Part shown: piece after piece, positions 38,360-51,486 of the stretch
How the letters are laid out: the number at the start of each line of letters is the position of its first letter
Numbering within the stretch: position 1 is the stretch's first letter
Origin: Alicycliphilus denitrificans K601
Lineage (GTDB): Bacteria > Pseudomonadota > Gammaproteobacteria > Burkholderiales > Burkholderiaceae_C
Assembly: GCF_000204645.1 (NCBI RefSeq)
Contig: NC_015422.1
Span: 3,241,001-3,305,000 of the forward strand
Direction of reading: 5' to 3'
DNA length: 64,000 nucleotides
Notes under the pieces: generated by a model
The model's database searches: none
What the model was told of the DNA's origin: nothing
The model's input: only the letters and a program-made list of their open reading frames with translations
Program-made: the position numbers and the translations under genes

Positions 38360-38421
38360 CGGGCAGCGCCCCGGCCACGGTCGTGCCGGGGCCGCCCCAT
38401 CGCCCACCGACGCCACCGCCC

Positions 38422-38820
38422 ATGTCCCTGCCGCCCGCCAGCCCCCACCCGCACAAGCAGCGCACCGGCCTGAACCGGCTGTGGCATGCCACGAGCTACT
38501 CCGTCGCGGGGCTGCGCGCGGGCTGGGGCGAGAAGGCCTTCCGCCAGGAGCTGTGCCTGGCCGCCGTGCTGCTGCCGCTGGCGTTCTGGCTCGGCAACGG
38601 CTGGACGGAGACCGCGCTGCTAGCCGGCACTGTGGTGCTGGTGCTGATCACCGAACTGCTCAACTCGGGCATAGAGGCGGCCATCGACCGCATCGGCCCC
38701 GAACTGCACGAACTGTCCAAGCGCGCCAAGGACATGGGTAGCGCCGCCGTGCTGCTGAGCCTGCTGCTGTGCGGCGCGACCTGGGCCGCCGCGCTCTACC
38801 AAAGGTTTATCCATGGCTGA
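38422..38820 (+). CDS. dgkA: Diacylglycerol kinase DgkA
   Basis: A 132-residue membrane kinase with three transmembrane helices. The catalytic core ELLNSGIEAAIDRIG is present with the following H-E-L-S-K-R-A-K-D-M-G-S-A-A stretch. It phosphorylates diacylglycerol released during envelope polymer synthesis and recycles it to phosphatidic acid. The ATG at 38422 gives normal length. Its end overlaps the LOG-family gene by 8 bases, so the two are translationally linked. Confidence 0.95.
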   Translation: MSLPPASPHPHKQRTGLNRLWHATSYSVAGLRAGWGEKAFRQELCLAAVLLPLAFWLGNGWTETALLAGTVVLVLITELLNSGIEAAIDRIGPELHELSKRAKDMGSAAVLLSLLLCGATWAAALYQRFIHG

Positions 38821-39406
38821 TGCTGCCTTTTCCATCTGCGTGTACCTGGGCTCGCGTCCCGGCAACAACTCCTTGTTCACCGAGGCCGCCGTGGCCGTGG
38901 GCCGCTGGATCGGCCAGCATGGCGGGCAACTGGTCTATGGCGGCGGGCGCAGCGGCCTGATGGGCACGGTGGCCGAGGCCACGCGCTTGGCGGGCGGGCG
39001 CGTGGTCGGCATCATTCCCCAGGCGCTGGTGGACAAAGAGCTGGCCAACCACCTGTGCGACGAGCTGCACGTCGTCACGAGCATGCACGAACGCAAGGCC
39101 ATGATGGCCGAGCGCAGCGACGCCTTCCTGGCACTGCCCGGCGGCATAGGCACGCTGGAGGAGCTGTTCGAGGTCTGGACCTGGCGCCAGCTGGGCTACC
39201 ACGACAAGCCCGTAGGCCTGCTCGATACCAATGGCTACTACGGCGGCCTGCTGGACTTCCTGCGGCACTCCGAGCGCTGCGGCCTCATGAGCGAGTGGCA
39301 GATGGGGCTGATCCGCACGGGCATCGAGCCTGCGGCCCTGCTCGCCGCGCTGGTGCAGGACGCTGGCCTCAGCGCCAGCACGATCCCCCTGCGCGACGTG
39401 ATCTGA
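38813..39406 (+). CDS. LOG family protein (nucleoside 5'-monophosphate phosphoribohydrolase)
   Basis: A 197-residue Rossmann-like protein of the TIGR00730/LOG family. It has the nucleotide-binding YGGGRSGLMG (about residues 42-51) and the active-site PGGIGTLEELFEVWTW (about 109-124), including the conserved PGGxGTxxE. Members hydrolyse AMP-type or cytokinin ribotides to the free base and ribose 5-phosphate. In non-plant-associated bacteria the physiological role is uncertain. It overlaps the dgkA end by 8 bases and converges on the P-II gene. Confidence 0.92.
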   Translation: MADAAFSICVYLGSRPGNNSLFTEAAVAVGRWIGQHGGQLVYGGGRSGLMGTVAEATRLAGGRVVGIIPQALVDKELANHLCDELHVVTSMHERKAMMAERSDAFLALPGGIGTLEELFEVWTWRQLGYHDKPVGLLDTNGYYGGLLDFLRHSERCGLMSEWQMGLIRTGIEPAALLAALVQDAGLSASTIPLRDVI

Positions 39407-39415
39407 CCGATACGG

Positions 39416-41463
<2,048 letters not shown>

Positions 41464-41490
41464 ACGGGCGGGAACGGGCAGAGGGAGGGG

Positions 41491-41726
41491 GACGTGGATT
41501 ATGTCACCCGGCCCACAAGCTGGCGGGCCGGCGGCTGGGCCGCCTTCCAGGACGGCGCCACCTACGCGCAGAGCCGCGAAACGGCATCGGCGAGCGCCTG
41601 AAGCTGTCGGTGAACATCAACAACCTGTTCGACCGCGTCTATTGGGAGCGCGCAGGCACCGCCACGCGCAGCAACTACTACGGCCTGCCCCGCAGCGCCA
41701 TGCTCACGCTGCGCGCCAATTTCTGA
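41491..41726 (+). pseudogene. Decayed C-terminal end of a TonB-dependent receptor
   Basis: One frame reads DYVTRPTSWRAGGWAAFQDG up to about 41575. After a frame change near 41575-41582, a second frame reads ERLKLSVNINNLFDRVYW and ends NYYGLPRSAMLTLRANF with a stop at 41724-41726. The NINNLFDRVYW segment and the terminal aromatic residue are hallmarks of the last beta strands of outer-membrane TonB-dependent siderophore receptors. No N-terminal plug or barrel remains, because nadE occupies the upstream DNA. This is a remnant left by deletion or rearrangement. Confidence 0.75.
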
Positions 41727-41757
41727 CGGCCAGCGCGGGGCTGCGCACTGTGGCACC

Positions 41758-42981
41758 ATGGCCCGCCCCGAACCCCTGCACCAGCCCTTGCCCGCCCCGA
41801 CCTACGAACTGCGCGTGGCCGATTCCCCCGCGCACATCGACTCCGCCGCCTGGGACGCCCTGCTCGCACGGCAAAGCCACCCCACGCCCTTCCTGCGCCA
41901 CGCCTACCTTGCGGCCCTGCACGACAGCAGCAGCGCCACGCCGCGCACCGGCTGGGCGCCGCGCTTTGTTACGCTGTGGCAGGGCGGCGTGCTGGCGGCA
42001 GCCTGCGCGCTGTACCTCAAGAGCCACTCCTACGGCGAATACGTGTTCGACTGGGCCTGGGCCAACGCCTACGAGCAGCATGGCGTGCCCTACTACCCCA
42101 AGGCGGTGGCCGCCGTGCCCTTCACGCCCGTGCCGGGCACGCGGCTGCTGGCGCGCGACGCGGCGGCGCGCTCGGCGCTGCTGCGCGCGCTGGTGGACTG
42201 GTGCCGGGCGCAGGATCTGTCGTCGCTACACCTGCTGTTCATGGCGCAGGAGGACGTGCAGGAGGCGCAGGCCCAGGGCCTGATGCTGCGCCACACGGTG
42301 CAGTTCCACTGGCAGAACGCGGGCTACCGCGACTTCGACGATTTCCTGGCCTCGCTCTCGCAGGACAAGCGCAAGAAGATCCGCCAGGAGCGCCACAAGG
42401 TGCAGGAAGCGGGCGTCACGTTCCGCTGGGCACGCGGCGCGCAGATCACGCCGGCAGACTGGGATTTCTTCTACCGCTGCTACGAGCGGACCTACCTGGA
42501 GCACGGCAACCCGCCCTACCTCGCACGCGACTTCTTCGCGCGCATGGCGGCGCACCTACCCGAGGCGTGGCTGCTGTTCGTAGCCGAGCGCAGCGGGCGA
42601 CCCATAGCTAGCAGTTTGATAGCTATAAGCGCTTTCCCATCAAGCGCTGAATGTCAAAAAAACCCTGAACCTCTGGTGGCCTACGGCCGCTACTGGGGCG
42701 CGCTGGAGCGGGTGGACTGCCTGCATTTCGAGGCCTGCTACTACCAGCCCCTGCAATGGTGCATCGCACACGGCGTGCGGCGCTTCGAGGGCGGCGCGCA
42801 GGGCGAGCACAAGATGGCCCGCGCGCTGATGCCGGTGCAGGCCACCAGCGCGCACTGGCTGGCCCACCCGGCGTTCGCCGACGCGGTGCAGCGCTTCCTG
42901 GAGCGCGAGGGCGAAGGCGTTGCGCACTACCTGGAGGAGCTGCACGCGCACAGCCCGTTCAGGCGGGAAGCCGGCGGCTAG
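41758..42981 (+). CDS. FemAB/GNAT-like N-acyltransferase (DUF482 type)
   Basis: A 407-residue protein of the peptidoglycan-biosynthesis-like GNAT family (COG3146). Typical segments are [51 protein letters not shown] and [18 protein letters not shown]. The biochemical role is unknown; acyl or aminoacyl transfer is implied by the fold. Between [10 protein letters not shown] and [11 protein letters not shown] there is an extra stretch ([16 protein letters not shown]), encoded by a copy of the dispersed repeat at 42612-42663. The remainder is collinear with the family as I recall it, so the insertion appears tolerated. Confidence 0.85.
   Translation: MARPEPLHQPLPAPTYELRVADSPAHIDSAAWDALLARQSHPTPFLRHAYLAALHDSSSATPRTGWAPRFVTLWQGGVLAAACALYLKSHSYGEYVFDWAWANAYEQHGVPYYPKAVAAVPFTPVPGTRLLARDAAARSALLRALVDWCRAQDLSSLHLLFMAQEDVQEAQAQGLMLRHTVQFHWQNAGYRDFDDFLASLSQDKRKKIRQERHKVQEAGVTFRWARGAQITPADWDFFYRCYERTYLEHGNPPYLARDFFARMAAHLPEAWLLFVAERSGRPIASSLIAISAFPSSAECQKNPEPLVAYGRYWGALERVDCLHFEACYYQPLQWCIAHGVRRFEGGAQGEHKMARALMPVQATSAHWLAHPAFADAVQRFLEREGEGVAHYLEELHAHSPFRREAGG
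42612..42663 (+). repeat. Dispersed hairpin repeat copy inside the GNAT gene
   Basis: AGTTTGATAGCTATAAGCGC then TTTCCCATCAAGCGCTGAATGTCAAAAAAAC. It has the TGATAGCTAT end, the AGCGCTT/AAGCGCT stem and a poly-A end, as in the intergenic copies. It is read through in frame without a stop and adds about 14-17 residues to the protein. Confidence 0.85.
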
Positions 42982-44735
42982 AAGCTCTCCCAGTCGTCGT
43001 CATTCTTGGGCACGACTGCGAGCCTGGGCCGCTGCGCAGCCGGCGCCGCCGCATTCGGCGCGGGTGCGGCAGGCTTGCGCGGCGGCGCGGCCTTGGGCGC
43101 CGGCGCAGGTGCCGCCACGCGCGGCTGCGGCGCTGCCGCTGGCACCGCCGCGGCAGGGCTGGGGCGCGGCGCGATGGCCCCGCCGCCACCCTGCGCCAGC
43201 CGGAACACGGCCACGGCCTGCACGAGCTGCGCGGCCTGGGCCTTGAGGCTGCTGGCGGCCGCGGCGCTTTCCTCCACCAGCGCGGCGTTCCGCTGCGTGG
43301 CCTGGTCCATCTGCGTGATGGCCTCGCCCACCTGGGCCACGCCGCTGCTCTGCTCGCTGCTGGCCGCGCTGATCTCGCCCACGATGTCGGTGACGCGCCG
43401 GATGGCTCCGACCACTTCGGTCATGGTCTCGCCGGCCTTGTCCACGAGCTGCGTGCCCTGCTCCACGCGCTCGACGCTCGCGGTGATGAGCTGCTTGATT
43501 TCCTTGGCCGCCTCGGCACTGCGCTGCGCAAGGCTGCGCACCTCGCCCGCCACCACGGCGAAGCCCCGGCCCTGTTCGCCCGCGCGCGCGGCCTCCACCG
43601 CCGCGTTGAGCGCCAGGATGTTGGTCTGGAACGCGATGCCGTCGATCACGCCGATGATGTCGGCGATCTTGCGGCTCGCGTCGTTGATGCCGCGCATGGT
43701 GTCCACCACTTCGGAGACGACTTCGCCGCCCTGCGCGGCGACGGTGCTCGCGCTCATGGCCAGCTGGTTGGCCTGGGCGGCGTTGTCGGCGTTCTGGCGC
43801 ACGGTGGCGCCCAGCTGTTCCATGGAGGCGGCCGTCTCCTGCAGCGCGCTGGCCTGGCTTTCGGTGCGCGCCGACAGGTCGCCGTTGCCCTGCGCGATCT
43901 GGGCGCTGGCCGTGGCCACGCTCTCGGCGTTGGCGCGCACGTCGGACACCACGCGGGCCAGGTTGGCCTGCATGTCGACGAGGGCCTGCGTGAGCTGGCC
44001 CAGCTCGTCCCTGCCGTGCACGGACAGGCTCGCGGCCAGGTTGCCCTGGGCGATCTCGCGCGCCGCCTGCACGGCATGGGCCACGGGCCTGGTGACCAGG
44101 CGCGTGATCCACAGCCCCAGCGCGATGGCGGCCGCGATCACCACCGCCAGCACCGCGATCACCGAGCCGCGCGCCGAGCCGAAGGTCTGCTGCGACTCGG
44201 CATAGGCTGCCTGCGAGCCTTCGTGGCTGGCGCGCGAGAGCTTGCCGATCGTCTCGGCCATGTTGATGAAGGTCTTCTGCGATTCGCCGTAGAGCATGTG
44301 CGCGGCCTCGGCGCGGCGCGACTCGTCGGCCACCATCTCCATGAGCCGTGCCTGCGCGCGCAGGTAGGCGTCGCGGTGGTTCTTGAACTCGGCGTAGAGC
44401 GGCGCCTCGGACGGCGCCACCATGGGCGCGTAGCGCTGCTCCGCTTCGCCCAGCAGCCTGCCCACGGCAGCCACGTCCTCGCGCAGCCGGGGCACCAGCT
44501 GCGGGTCGGAGCCGAGCACCGCGCCGATCTCGCTCGCGCGCAGGCGGTTGGCCGTGGCGCGCATGTCGCCCAGCGCCTGTACGCTGGGCAGCCATTTGTT
44601 GGCGATCTCGCGCGTGTCCTCGTTGACGTGGCCCAGCCACACCACGGCCAGGCCGCCCAGCACCAGGTTGAGCAGCGCCATGGCGGCGAAGGCCAGCCCC
44701 AGCTTCACGCCGACGCGCATGTCGGACAGACGCAT
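42978..44735 (-). CDS. Methyl-accepting chemotaxis protein
   Basis: A 585-residue MCP. Membrane segment 1 is at about residues 11-37, a periplasmic four-helix-type sensor domain reaches about 190, membrane segment 2 is at about 190-212, then HAMP and the signalling domain with the hairpin tip [19 protein letters not shown]. An Ala/Pro-rich linker of about 60 residues leads to the C-terminal DWESF, a variant of the CheR/CheB-binding pentapeptide NWETF. The ligand is unknown. cheW lies directly upstream (12 bases), so the pair is likely one operon. Confidence 0.93.
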   Translation of the reverse strand: MRLSDMRVGVKLGLAFAAMALLNLVLGGLAVVWLGHVNEDTREIANKWLPSVQALGDMRATANRLRASEIGAVLGSDPQLVPRLREDVAAVGRLLGEAEQRYAPMVAPSEAPLYAEFKNHRDAYLRAQARLMEMVADESRRAEAAHMLYGESQKTFINMAETIGKLSRASHEGSQAAYAESQQTFGSARGSVIAVLAVVIAAAIALGLWITRLVTRPVAHAVQAAREIAQGNLAASLSVHGRDELGQLTQALVDMQANLARVVSDVRANAESVATASAQIAQGNGDLSARTESQASALQETAASMEQLGATVRQNADNAAQANQLAMSASTVAAQGGEVVSEVVDTMRGINDASRKIADIIGVIDGIAFQTNILALNAAVEAARAGEQGRGFAVVAGEVRSLAQRSAEAAKEIKQLITASVERVEQGTQLVDKAGETMTEVVGAIRRVTDIVGEISAASSEQSSGVAQVGEAITQMDQATQRNAALVEESAAAASSLKAQAAQLVQAVAVFRLAQGGGGAIAPRPSPAAAVPAAAPQPRVAAPAPAPKAAPPRKPAAPAPNAAAPAAQRPRLAVVPKNDDDWESF

Positions 44736-44747
44736 GATCAAGCGCCC

Positions 44748-45254
44748 TCAGGCCACCGCGACGGATTGGACCAGCCCCATCTCGGCGCTGCTGAGCAGCG
44801 ATTCGATGTCCATCACGATCAGCATGCGCTTGTCCACCGTGGCGATGCCGCGCACGAACGCGGCGTCCACCTGCCCCTGGAACTGCGGCGCGGGCTTGAT
44901 GGCGTCGGCCGGCAGGGCCACCACGTCGGCCACCGCGTCCACCACCGCGCCAAGCACGGTGCCGCCCACGTTGAGGATGATGACCACGGTGAAGTCGGTG
45001 TATTCGGCCGTCGCGCAGTGCAGCTTCAGGCGCAGGTCGACGATGGGCACGATGACGCCGCGCAGGTCGATTACGCCCTTGATGAACTCCGGCGCATGGG
45101 CCATGCGCGTGGGCTGTTCGTAGGAGCGGATCTCCTGCACGCGCAGGATGTCGATGCCGTATTCCTCCTGGCCCAGGCGGAAGGTCAGGAACTCCGCCGC
45201 GGCGCTGGCGGCGGCACTGCCGGTGGAAGGACGCTGGGCGGCAGAGGACAGCAT
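44748..45254 (-). CDS. cheW: Chemotaxis coupling protein CheW
   Basis: A 168-residue CheW-domain protein (FLTFRLGQEEYGIDILRVQEI, LRGVIVPIVDLRLKL, DVVALPADAIKPAP). It links receptors to the CheA kinase. AAGGAG precedes the ATG at 45254. It is followed by an MCP gene, and no cheA, cheY or flagellar genes are in the window, so the pair may be dedicated coupling for this receptor or a satellite of a chemotaxis system elsewhere. Confidence 0.93.
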   Translation of the reverse strand: MLSSAAQRPSTGSAAASAAAEFLTFRLGQEEYGIDILRVQEIRSYEQPTRMAHAPEFIKGVIDLRGVIVPIVDLRLKLHCATAEYTDFTVVIILNVGGTVLGAVVDAVADVVALPADAIKPAPQFQGQVDAAFVRGIATVDKRMLIVMDIESLLSSAEMGLVQSVAVA

Positions 45255-45387
45255 GGCAACTCCTTGGGAAATGAATCTTGGGCAACTCGAGTGCGCGCGC
45301 CGGCCCCGCGCCGGCATCCGTGCTCGATACCTCGCCAGCATAGCAGTTCGCGGTTACTTATTCTGACATTTGACGTTATCCGCACAC

Positions 45388-45421
45388 AAAAAAGCCTGCT
45401 GGCTGGTTGCGAGCAGGCTTT
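45388..45421 (-). terminator. Intrinsic terminator downstream of ppa
   Basis: AAAGCCTGCT / AGCAGGCTTT (10-bp perfect stem, 45391-45400 and 45412-45421) with an 11-base loop, followed on the minus strand by a T run (A run at 45388-45393). It lies 35 bases after the ppa stop and before cheW. Confidence 0.9.
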
Positions 45422-45455
45422 CATGCAACCGGCAGCCAGGGCGGCTGCGGCGGGC

Positions 45456-45989
45456 TCAGAGGCTCTTCTTGTAGTTCTCGACGCCGTCCAGCACCTCCTT
45501 GTTCGCGGCGTCCACGCCTTCCCAGCCCAGCACCTTGACCCACTTGCCCTCTTCCAGGTCCTTGTAGTGCTCGAAGAAATGGCTGATGGCCTTCAGGCGC
45601 ATGGGGTTCACATCCTGCACGGACTTCCAGTTCTCGTACATCTTCAGGATCTTGGTGGTGGGCACCGCCAGCACCTTGCCGTCCACGCCGGCCTCATCCT
45701 CCATTTTGAGGATGCCCAGGGCGCGGCAGGGCACGACCACGCCGGGATGCAACGGGTAGGGCGTGATGACCAGCACGTCCACCGGGTCGCCGTCGCCCGA
45801 CAGGGTCTGGGGTACGTAGCCGTAGTTGCAAGGGTAGTACATGGCCGTGGTCAGGAAGCGGTCCACGAAGACGGCGCCGGACTCCTTGTCCACCTCGTAC
45901 TTCACGGGATCGGATTCCGCGGGGATCTCGATCACCACGTTGAAGGCTTCGGGAATGTTCTTGCCAGGCTTGACGTTGTTCAGAGACAT
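45456..45989 (-). CDS. ppa: Inorganic pyrophosphatase (soluble, family I)
   Basis: A 177-residue family I pyrophosphatase. The signature DGDPVDVLV is near residues 65-73, and the substrate-binding region includes [13 protein letters not shown]. It hydrolyses pyrophosphate from biosynthetic reactions in the cytoplasm. It is divergent from hppA, the membrane pyrophosphatase, with 214 bases between their starts. A strong terminator follows. Confidence 0.97.
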   Translation of the reverse strand: MSLNNVKPGKNIPEAFNVVIEIPAESDPVKYEVDKESGAVFVDRFLTTAMYYPCNYGYVPQTLSGDGDPVDVLVITPYPLHPGVVVPCRALGILKMEDEAGVDGKVLAVPTTKILKMYENWKSVQDVNPMRLKAISHFFEHYKDLEEGKWVKVLGWEGVDAANKEVLDGVENYKKSL

Positions 45990-46114
45990 GGTTGGGGGTC
46001 TAGGTGTGAATTACGGGGCGGATTTTAGGCGCTCGCCCCTTGCTGCTTGCTTGCAACGCCGGGTTTGGCGTTAAATGCCCCTGTTGGCCAATCGTCTCCC
46101 GGAACCGGGCACGA

Positions 46115-46156
46115 GGAAGCAACGCTGGGCAAGCCCTTCGCCTGCGTTGTGCTTCC
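46115..46156 (+). promoter_or_regulatory. Structured hairpin in the 5' leader of hppA
   Basis: GGAAGCAACGC (46115-46125) can pair with GCGTT and GCTTCC (46144-46148, 46151-46156) with a two-base bulge, and the inside holds GGGC-AA-GCCC. No T run follows. It lies 48 bases before the hppA start in the ppa-hppA gap. A regulatory role is unproven. Confidence 0.4.
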
Positions 46157-46203
46157 CAATCCGTGTAACCAAGAACCCATTCCATGTTCTGAGGAGATCG
46201 AGA

Positions 46204-48285
<2,082 letters not shown>

Positions 48286-48345
48286 AGTCTTACTATCAAA
48301 AGCGAAGCTGCCAGCGCCCATTAAATGGGCGCTGGCAGCTTTTTT
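48286..48345 (+). terminator. Repeat-derived strong terminator of hppA
   Basis: A 17-bp perfect stem (AAGCTGCCAGCGCCCAT, 48305-48321, with ATGGGCGCTGGCAGCTT, 48325-48341) around a TAA loop, then TTTTTT. The arms contain the AGCTGCCAGCGC core of the dispersed repeat, and TACTATCAAAAGC just upstream matches its other end. Confidence 0.92.
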
Positions 48346-48449
48346 CATATACAAGCCAGCGCGGGCGGCGACTCCCCGTCTCGCAGAAGAAGAAGGCACG
48401 GCCCAACCGGCCCCTGCACGCCGCGCGCACCTGCCGCACAATAGGCCGC

Positions 48450-49883
48450 ATGCAGCTCCACTACATCGCCAACGCGGGCGTGGCCTCGGCCTCGGGCCGC
48501 ACCATCGCCGTTATCGACCCCTCCGACGGTCAGCCCTATGACGAGATCCAGCGCGGAACGGCCGAGGACATAGACGCCGCCGTGCGGGCCGCGCAGCAGT
48601 GCTACGACACCGTCTGGCGCAAGCTGGCCCCGGCCGAGCGCGGACGGCTGCTGCAGCGCCTGTCGGCCAAGATCACCGAGCATGCCGAGGAGCTCGCCGC
48701 CATCGAGCAGCGCGACTGCGGCAAGCCCACGCGCCAGGCGCGTGCCGACGCCGCCGCCCTGGCGCGCTACTTCGAGTTCTACGCCGGCGCCTGCGACAAG
48801 CTGCATGGCGAGACCATCCCCTACCAGGATGGCTTCAGCGTGTTGACCTGGCGCGAGCCCCATGGCGTGACCGGCCACATCGTGCCCTGGAACTACCCCA
48901 TGCAGATCTTCGGCCGCTGCGTGGGCGCGGCCCTGGCCGCGGGCAACGTGTGCGTGGTCAAGCCGGCCGAGGATGCCTGCCTGTCACTGCTGCGCGTGGC
49001 CCAGCTCGCGGCCGAGGCGGGCTTTCCCGCGGGCGCGCTCAACATCGTGACCGGCTACGGGCACGAGGTGGGCGACGCGCTGGCGCGCCACCCGGGCATA
49101 CACCACATCAGCTTCACCGGCAGCCCCAAGGTGGGCACGCTGATCCAGCAGGCCGCCGCCGAGCGCCACTGCCCCGTGACGCTGGAGCTGGGCGGCAAGA
49201 GCCCGCAGATCATCTTCGCCGACGCCGACCTGGACGCCGCCGTGCCCGTGGTCATCAACGCCATCGTGCAGAACGCCGGCCAGACCTGCTCGGCCGGCTC
49301 GCGCGTGCTCATCGACTCGCTCATCTACGAACCCCTGCTGGAGCGCCTGGGCCAGGCCTTCGAGAAGCTCCGCGTGGGCCCCGCCGCCATGGACCTGGAC
49401 GTGGGCCCGCTGATCCGCCAGACGCAGCAGCAGCGCGTGTGGGACTTCCTGTCGGACGCGCAGGTGGCCGGCATCCCCATGGTGGCCCAGGGCGTGGTGG
49501 TGGATGAAGCCCCCGAGACCGGCTACTACCAGGCCCCCACCCTGCTGCGCGACGTGCCCGTAGGCCACCGGCTAGCGCAGGAAGAGGTCTTCGGCCCCGT
49601 GCTCTCGGCCATGGCCTTTCAGGACGAGGACCACGCGGTGGAGCTGGCCAACGCCACGCAGTTCGGCTTGGTGGCCGGCATCTGGACGCGCGACGGCGCG
49701 CGCCAGTTCCGCATGGCGCGACGCGTCGCCAGCGGCCAAGTATTCATCAACAACTACGGCGCCGGCGGCGGCGTGGAGCTGCCGTTCGGCGGCGTCAAGT
49801 CGAGCGGCCACGGCCGCGAGAAGGGCTTTGAGGCGCTCTACGGCTTCACCACGCTCAAGACCGTCGCCATCCGCCACGGCTGA
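48450..49883 (+). CDS. Aldehyde dehydrogenase family protein
   Basis: A 477-residue NAD(P)-dependent aldehyde dehydrogenase. The motifs are VPWNYPMQIF, SFTGSPKVGT, Glu in LELGGKSPQ and the catalytic Cys in NAGQTCSAGSRVL (near residue 285). The substrate is not evident; the closest-looking groups are betaine-aldehyde or gamma-aminobutyraldehyde-type enzymes. No partner oxidoreductase is adjacent. The DUF2889 gene follows after 9 bases. The start at 48450 is the first ATG giving normal length. Confidence 0.9.
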   Translation: MQLHYIANAGVASASGRTIAVIDPSDGQPYDEIQRGTAEDIDAAVRAAQQCYDTVWRKLAPAERGRLLQRLSAKITEHAEELAAIEQRDCGKPTRQARADAAALARYFEFYAGACDKLHGETIPYQDGFSVLTWREPHGVTGHIVPWNYPMQIFGRCVGAALAAGNVCVVKPAEDACLSLLRVAQLAAEAGFPAGALNIVTGYGHEVGDALARHPGIHHISFTGSPKVGTLIQQAAAERHCPVTLELGGKSPQIIFADADLDAAVPVVINAIVQNAGQTCSAGSRVLIDSLIYEPLLERLGQAFEKLRVGPAAMDLDVGPLIRQTQQQRVWDFLSDAQVAGIPMVAQGVVVDEAPETGYYQAPTLLRDVPVGHRLAQEEVFGPVLSAMAFQDEDHAVELANATQFGLVAGIWTRDGARQFRMARRVASGQVFINNYGAGGGVELPFGGVKSSGHGREKGFEALYGFTTLKTVAIRHG

Positions 49884-49892
49884 TCCCGCCCC

Positions 49893-50450
49893 ATGCCCCT
49901 GTCTCCCCCAGCACCCCGCACCGCCAGACACATCCGCCGCATCACCTACCAGGGCTTCGAACGCGAGGACGGTCTCTGGGACATCGAAGGCGAGCTGCAC
50001 GACAGCAAGACGCACGATCTGCCGTCGCGGCGCAACCCCGGCAGGACGCGCCGCGCCGGCGAGCCCATACACCACATGTGGCTGCGCGTGACGGTGGACC
50101 GCAACCTGGTCGTGCAGGCCATCGAATCTGCCATGGACGACCATCCCCTGGCCGGCTGCCCCCAGGCCCAGCGCGCCCTGCAGGCCATGGTGGGCTGCAG
50201 CATGACGCGCGGCTGGCGCCAGTCCATCCAGATCCACCTGGGCGGCGTGGCCAGCTGCACCCACCTGCGCGAACTGCTGTTCAACCTGGCCACGGCCACG
50301 TTCCAGAGCGTCGAATCGGCATTCCAGAGCCAGGGCGACGAGCCGCCGCGCCACCTGGGCCAGTGCACGGGCTGGGACTTTCACGGCCAGGCCGTGAAGG
50401 AACACTACCCGCAGTTCTACGGCCACACGCCGCAGCTCCTGAAAAAATAG
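49893..50450 (+). CDS. DUF2889 domain protein
   Basis: A 185-residue protein matching DUF2889 (RRITYQGFEREDGLWDIEG, HHMWLRVTVDRNLVV, GCMT/HLRELLF-like region with CTHLRELLFNLA). The family is widespread in beta-proteobacteria and its function is unknown. The Cys and His in AMVGCSMTRGW and SCTHLREL are conserved-looking and could bind metal. The TAG stop lies in the left edge of a hairpin repeat copy (AAAAAATAGCTATCAGC). Confidence 0.85.
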   Translation: MPLSPPAPRTARHIRRITYQGFEREDGLWDIEGELHDSKTHDLPSRRNPGRTRRAGEPIHHMWLRVTVDRNLVVQAIESAMDDHPLAGCPQAQRALQAMVGCSMTRGWRQSIQIHLGGVASCTHLRELLFNLATATFQSVESAFQSQGDEPPRHLGQCTGWDFHGQAVKEHYPQFYGHTPQLLKK

Positions 50451-50486
50451 CTATCAGCGCTTGATAAACAAGCGCTGATGGCCTTT
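50445..50486. terminator. Repeat-derived bidirectional terminator
   Basis: A perfect 11-bp stem (ATCAGCGCTTG, 50453-50463, with CAAGCGCTGAT, 50469-50479) and a 5-base loop. On the plus strand it is followed by GGCCTTTTT; on the minus strand by AGCTATTTTTT. It lies between convergent genes (DUF2889 and the PilJ-domain gene) and is the best-preserved single copy of the dispersed repeat. Confidence 0.92.
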
Positions 50487-50498
50487 TTCGCTCAAAGA

Positions 50499-51341
50499 TC
50501 AGCCCAACAGATCCCGCAGGGCCGCCTCGTACAGCGCGGTGAGGCCGTCCATCACCTCCAGCAGGCGCTCGCTGGTGGTGGCCACCTCCTCCAGCCCGCG
50601 GCCGTCGGGCTGGCGCTTGAGGGCGGCATCGAAGAACAGCCACTGCGCCTGGCCCAGCTCCAGCGCCGAGCGGATGGCGGGCGTGGAGATGGGCGCCTCG
50701 CTCAGCCGCGCCATGGCGCGCTGGAACTCGTCGGCGTCGCCCGCCAGCTGTTCGCGCACCGTGCGGCCGTCCAGCCCCGCGGCCGCCAGCTCGTAGTTCT
50801 TGGCCATGCGCTGCGAGAGCATGCGCTGGCGGCCCGCGGTGTTCACCAGCCGCGCCGTGGGGACCTGAGCCTGGCGTTCCAGGGCCTGCGTGGCGGTGTC
50901 GGCAAGCGCGAGCATCTGGTCGGCCTGCGCCGACACGGCCTGGAAGACACTCCTGGAGGGCGCCTGCTCCGCCAGCGCATTCAGGCGGTCCGCGCTGCGG
51001 CGCACGTCCGCCAGCAGGCGCGCCACCTCGGGCGGCCAGCCCGGGTGCGCCATGTCCTCGAAGCCCGAGCGCACCTGGCGCCGCGTGTGCTCGAGCACGT
51101 CGCGGGCGCGCACCGGCCTCACGTTCAGGTACAGCTGGCCATAGGCCTTGGCCATGCGCTGCGACAAGGCCCGAAAGCGCGCCGTGCGGTTGATGGCCGT
51201 GGCCAGCGCCATGCGCGCCTGCGCCGACAGCGGCAGCGCAGGCGCCAGCAGGCCGGTGCCCAGCACGCGCAGCGCCAAGCGGCGGTCACGGCGGCGGCAG
51301 GCCGCGGAGGACGGGACGGGAAGGAAGCAGGTATCGCGCAT
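50499..51341 (-). CDS. PilJ-type (type IV pili MCP N-terminal) sensor-like protein
   Basis: A 280-residue exported protein. The N-terminus [26 protein letters not shown] looks like a signal peptide, possibly Tat-type. Two PilJ-type repeats follow, each with an LSQRMAK core: [20 protein letters not shown] (near residue 60) and [20 protein letters not shown] (near 165). These modules occur in NarX/NarQ and PilJ and bind small anions such as nitrate. There is no output domain, so this is a stand-alone periplasmic protein. It is divergent from moaA, and an FNR-like box lies in the gap. Confidence 0.75.
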   Translation of the reverse strand: MRDTCFLPVPSSAACRRRDRRLALRVLGTGLLAPALPLSAQARMALATAINRTARFRALSQRMAKAYGQLYLNVRPVRARDVLEHTRRQVRSGFEDMAHPGWPPEVARLLADVRRSADRLNALAEQAPSRSVFQAVSAQADQMLALADTATQALERQAQVPTARLVNTAGRQRMLSQRMAKNYELAAAGLDGRTVREQLAGDADEFQRAMARLSEAPISTPAIRSALELGQAQWLFFDAALKRQPDGRGLEEVATTSERLLEVMDGLTALYEAALRDLLG

Positions 51342-51420
51342 GGGCCGGATTCTCCGGCCGGCGCGGCGCGCCGCCACTGACGCCGCTCAAACGACGGCCT
51401 GTGCGCGGCGCCATCGCCAA

Positions 51421-51434
51421 TTGATCGGCGTCAA
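51421..51434. promoter_or_regulatory. FNR/ANR-like box between moaA and the PilJ-domain gene
   Basis: TTGATCGGCGTCAA matches the FNR consensus TTGAT-N4-ATCAA in nine of ten defined bases. It lies 53 bases before the moaA start and 80 bases from the divergent PilJ-domain gene. Molybdopterin genes are FNR-controlled in other bacteria, so oxygen control is plausible. Confidence 0.6.
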
Positions 51435-51486
51435 TTTTCACGCCCGTACGCATACCCCTACGCCCCCCATGGGGCACAATTTGGCC

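Noticed and set aside
42756..46028. A plus-strand open frame of more than 1000 codons opposite the MCP, cheW and ppa genes
   Set aside because: It is Arg/Gly/His-rich antisense sequence caused by high GC. The minus-strand genes there have clear domains and start sites.
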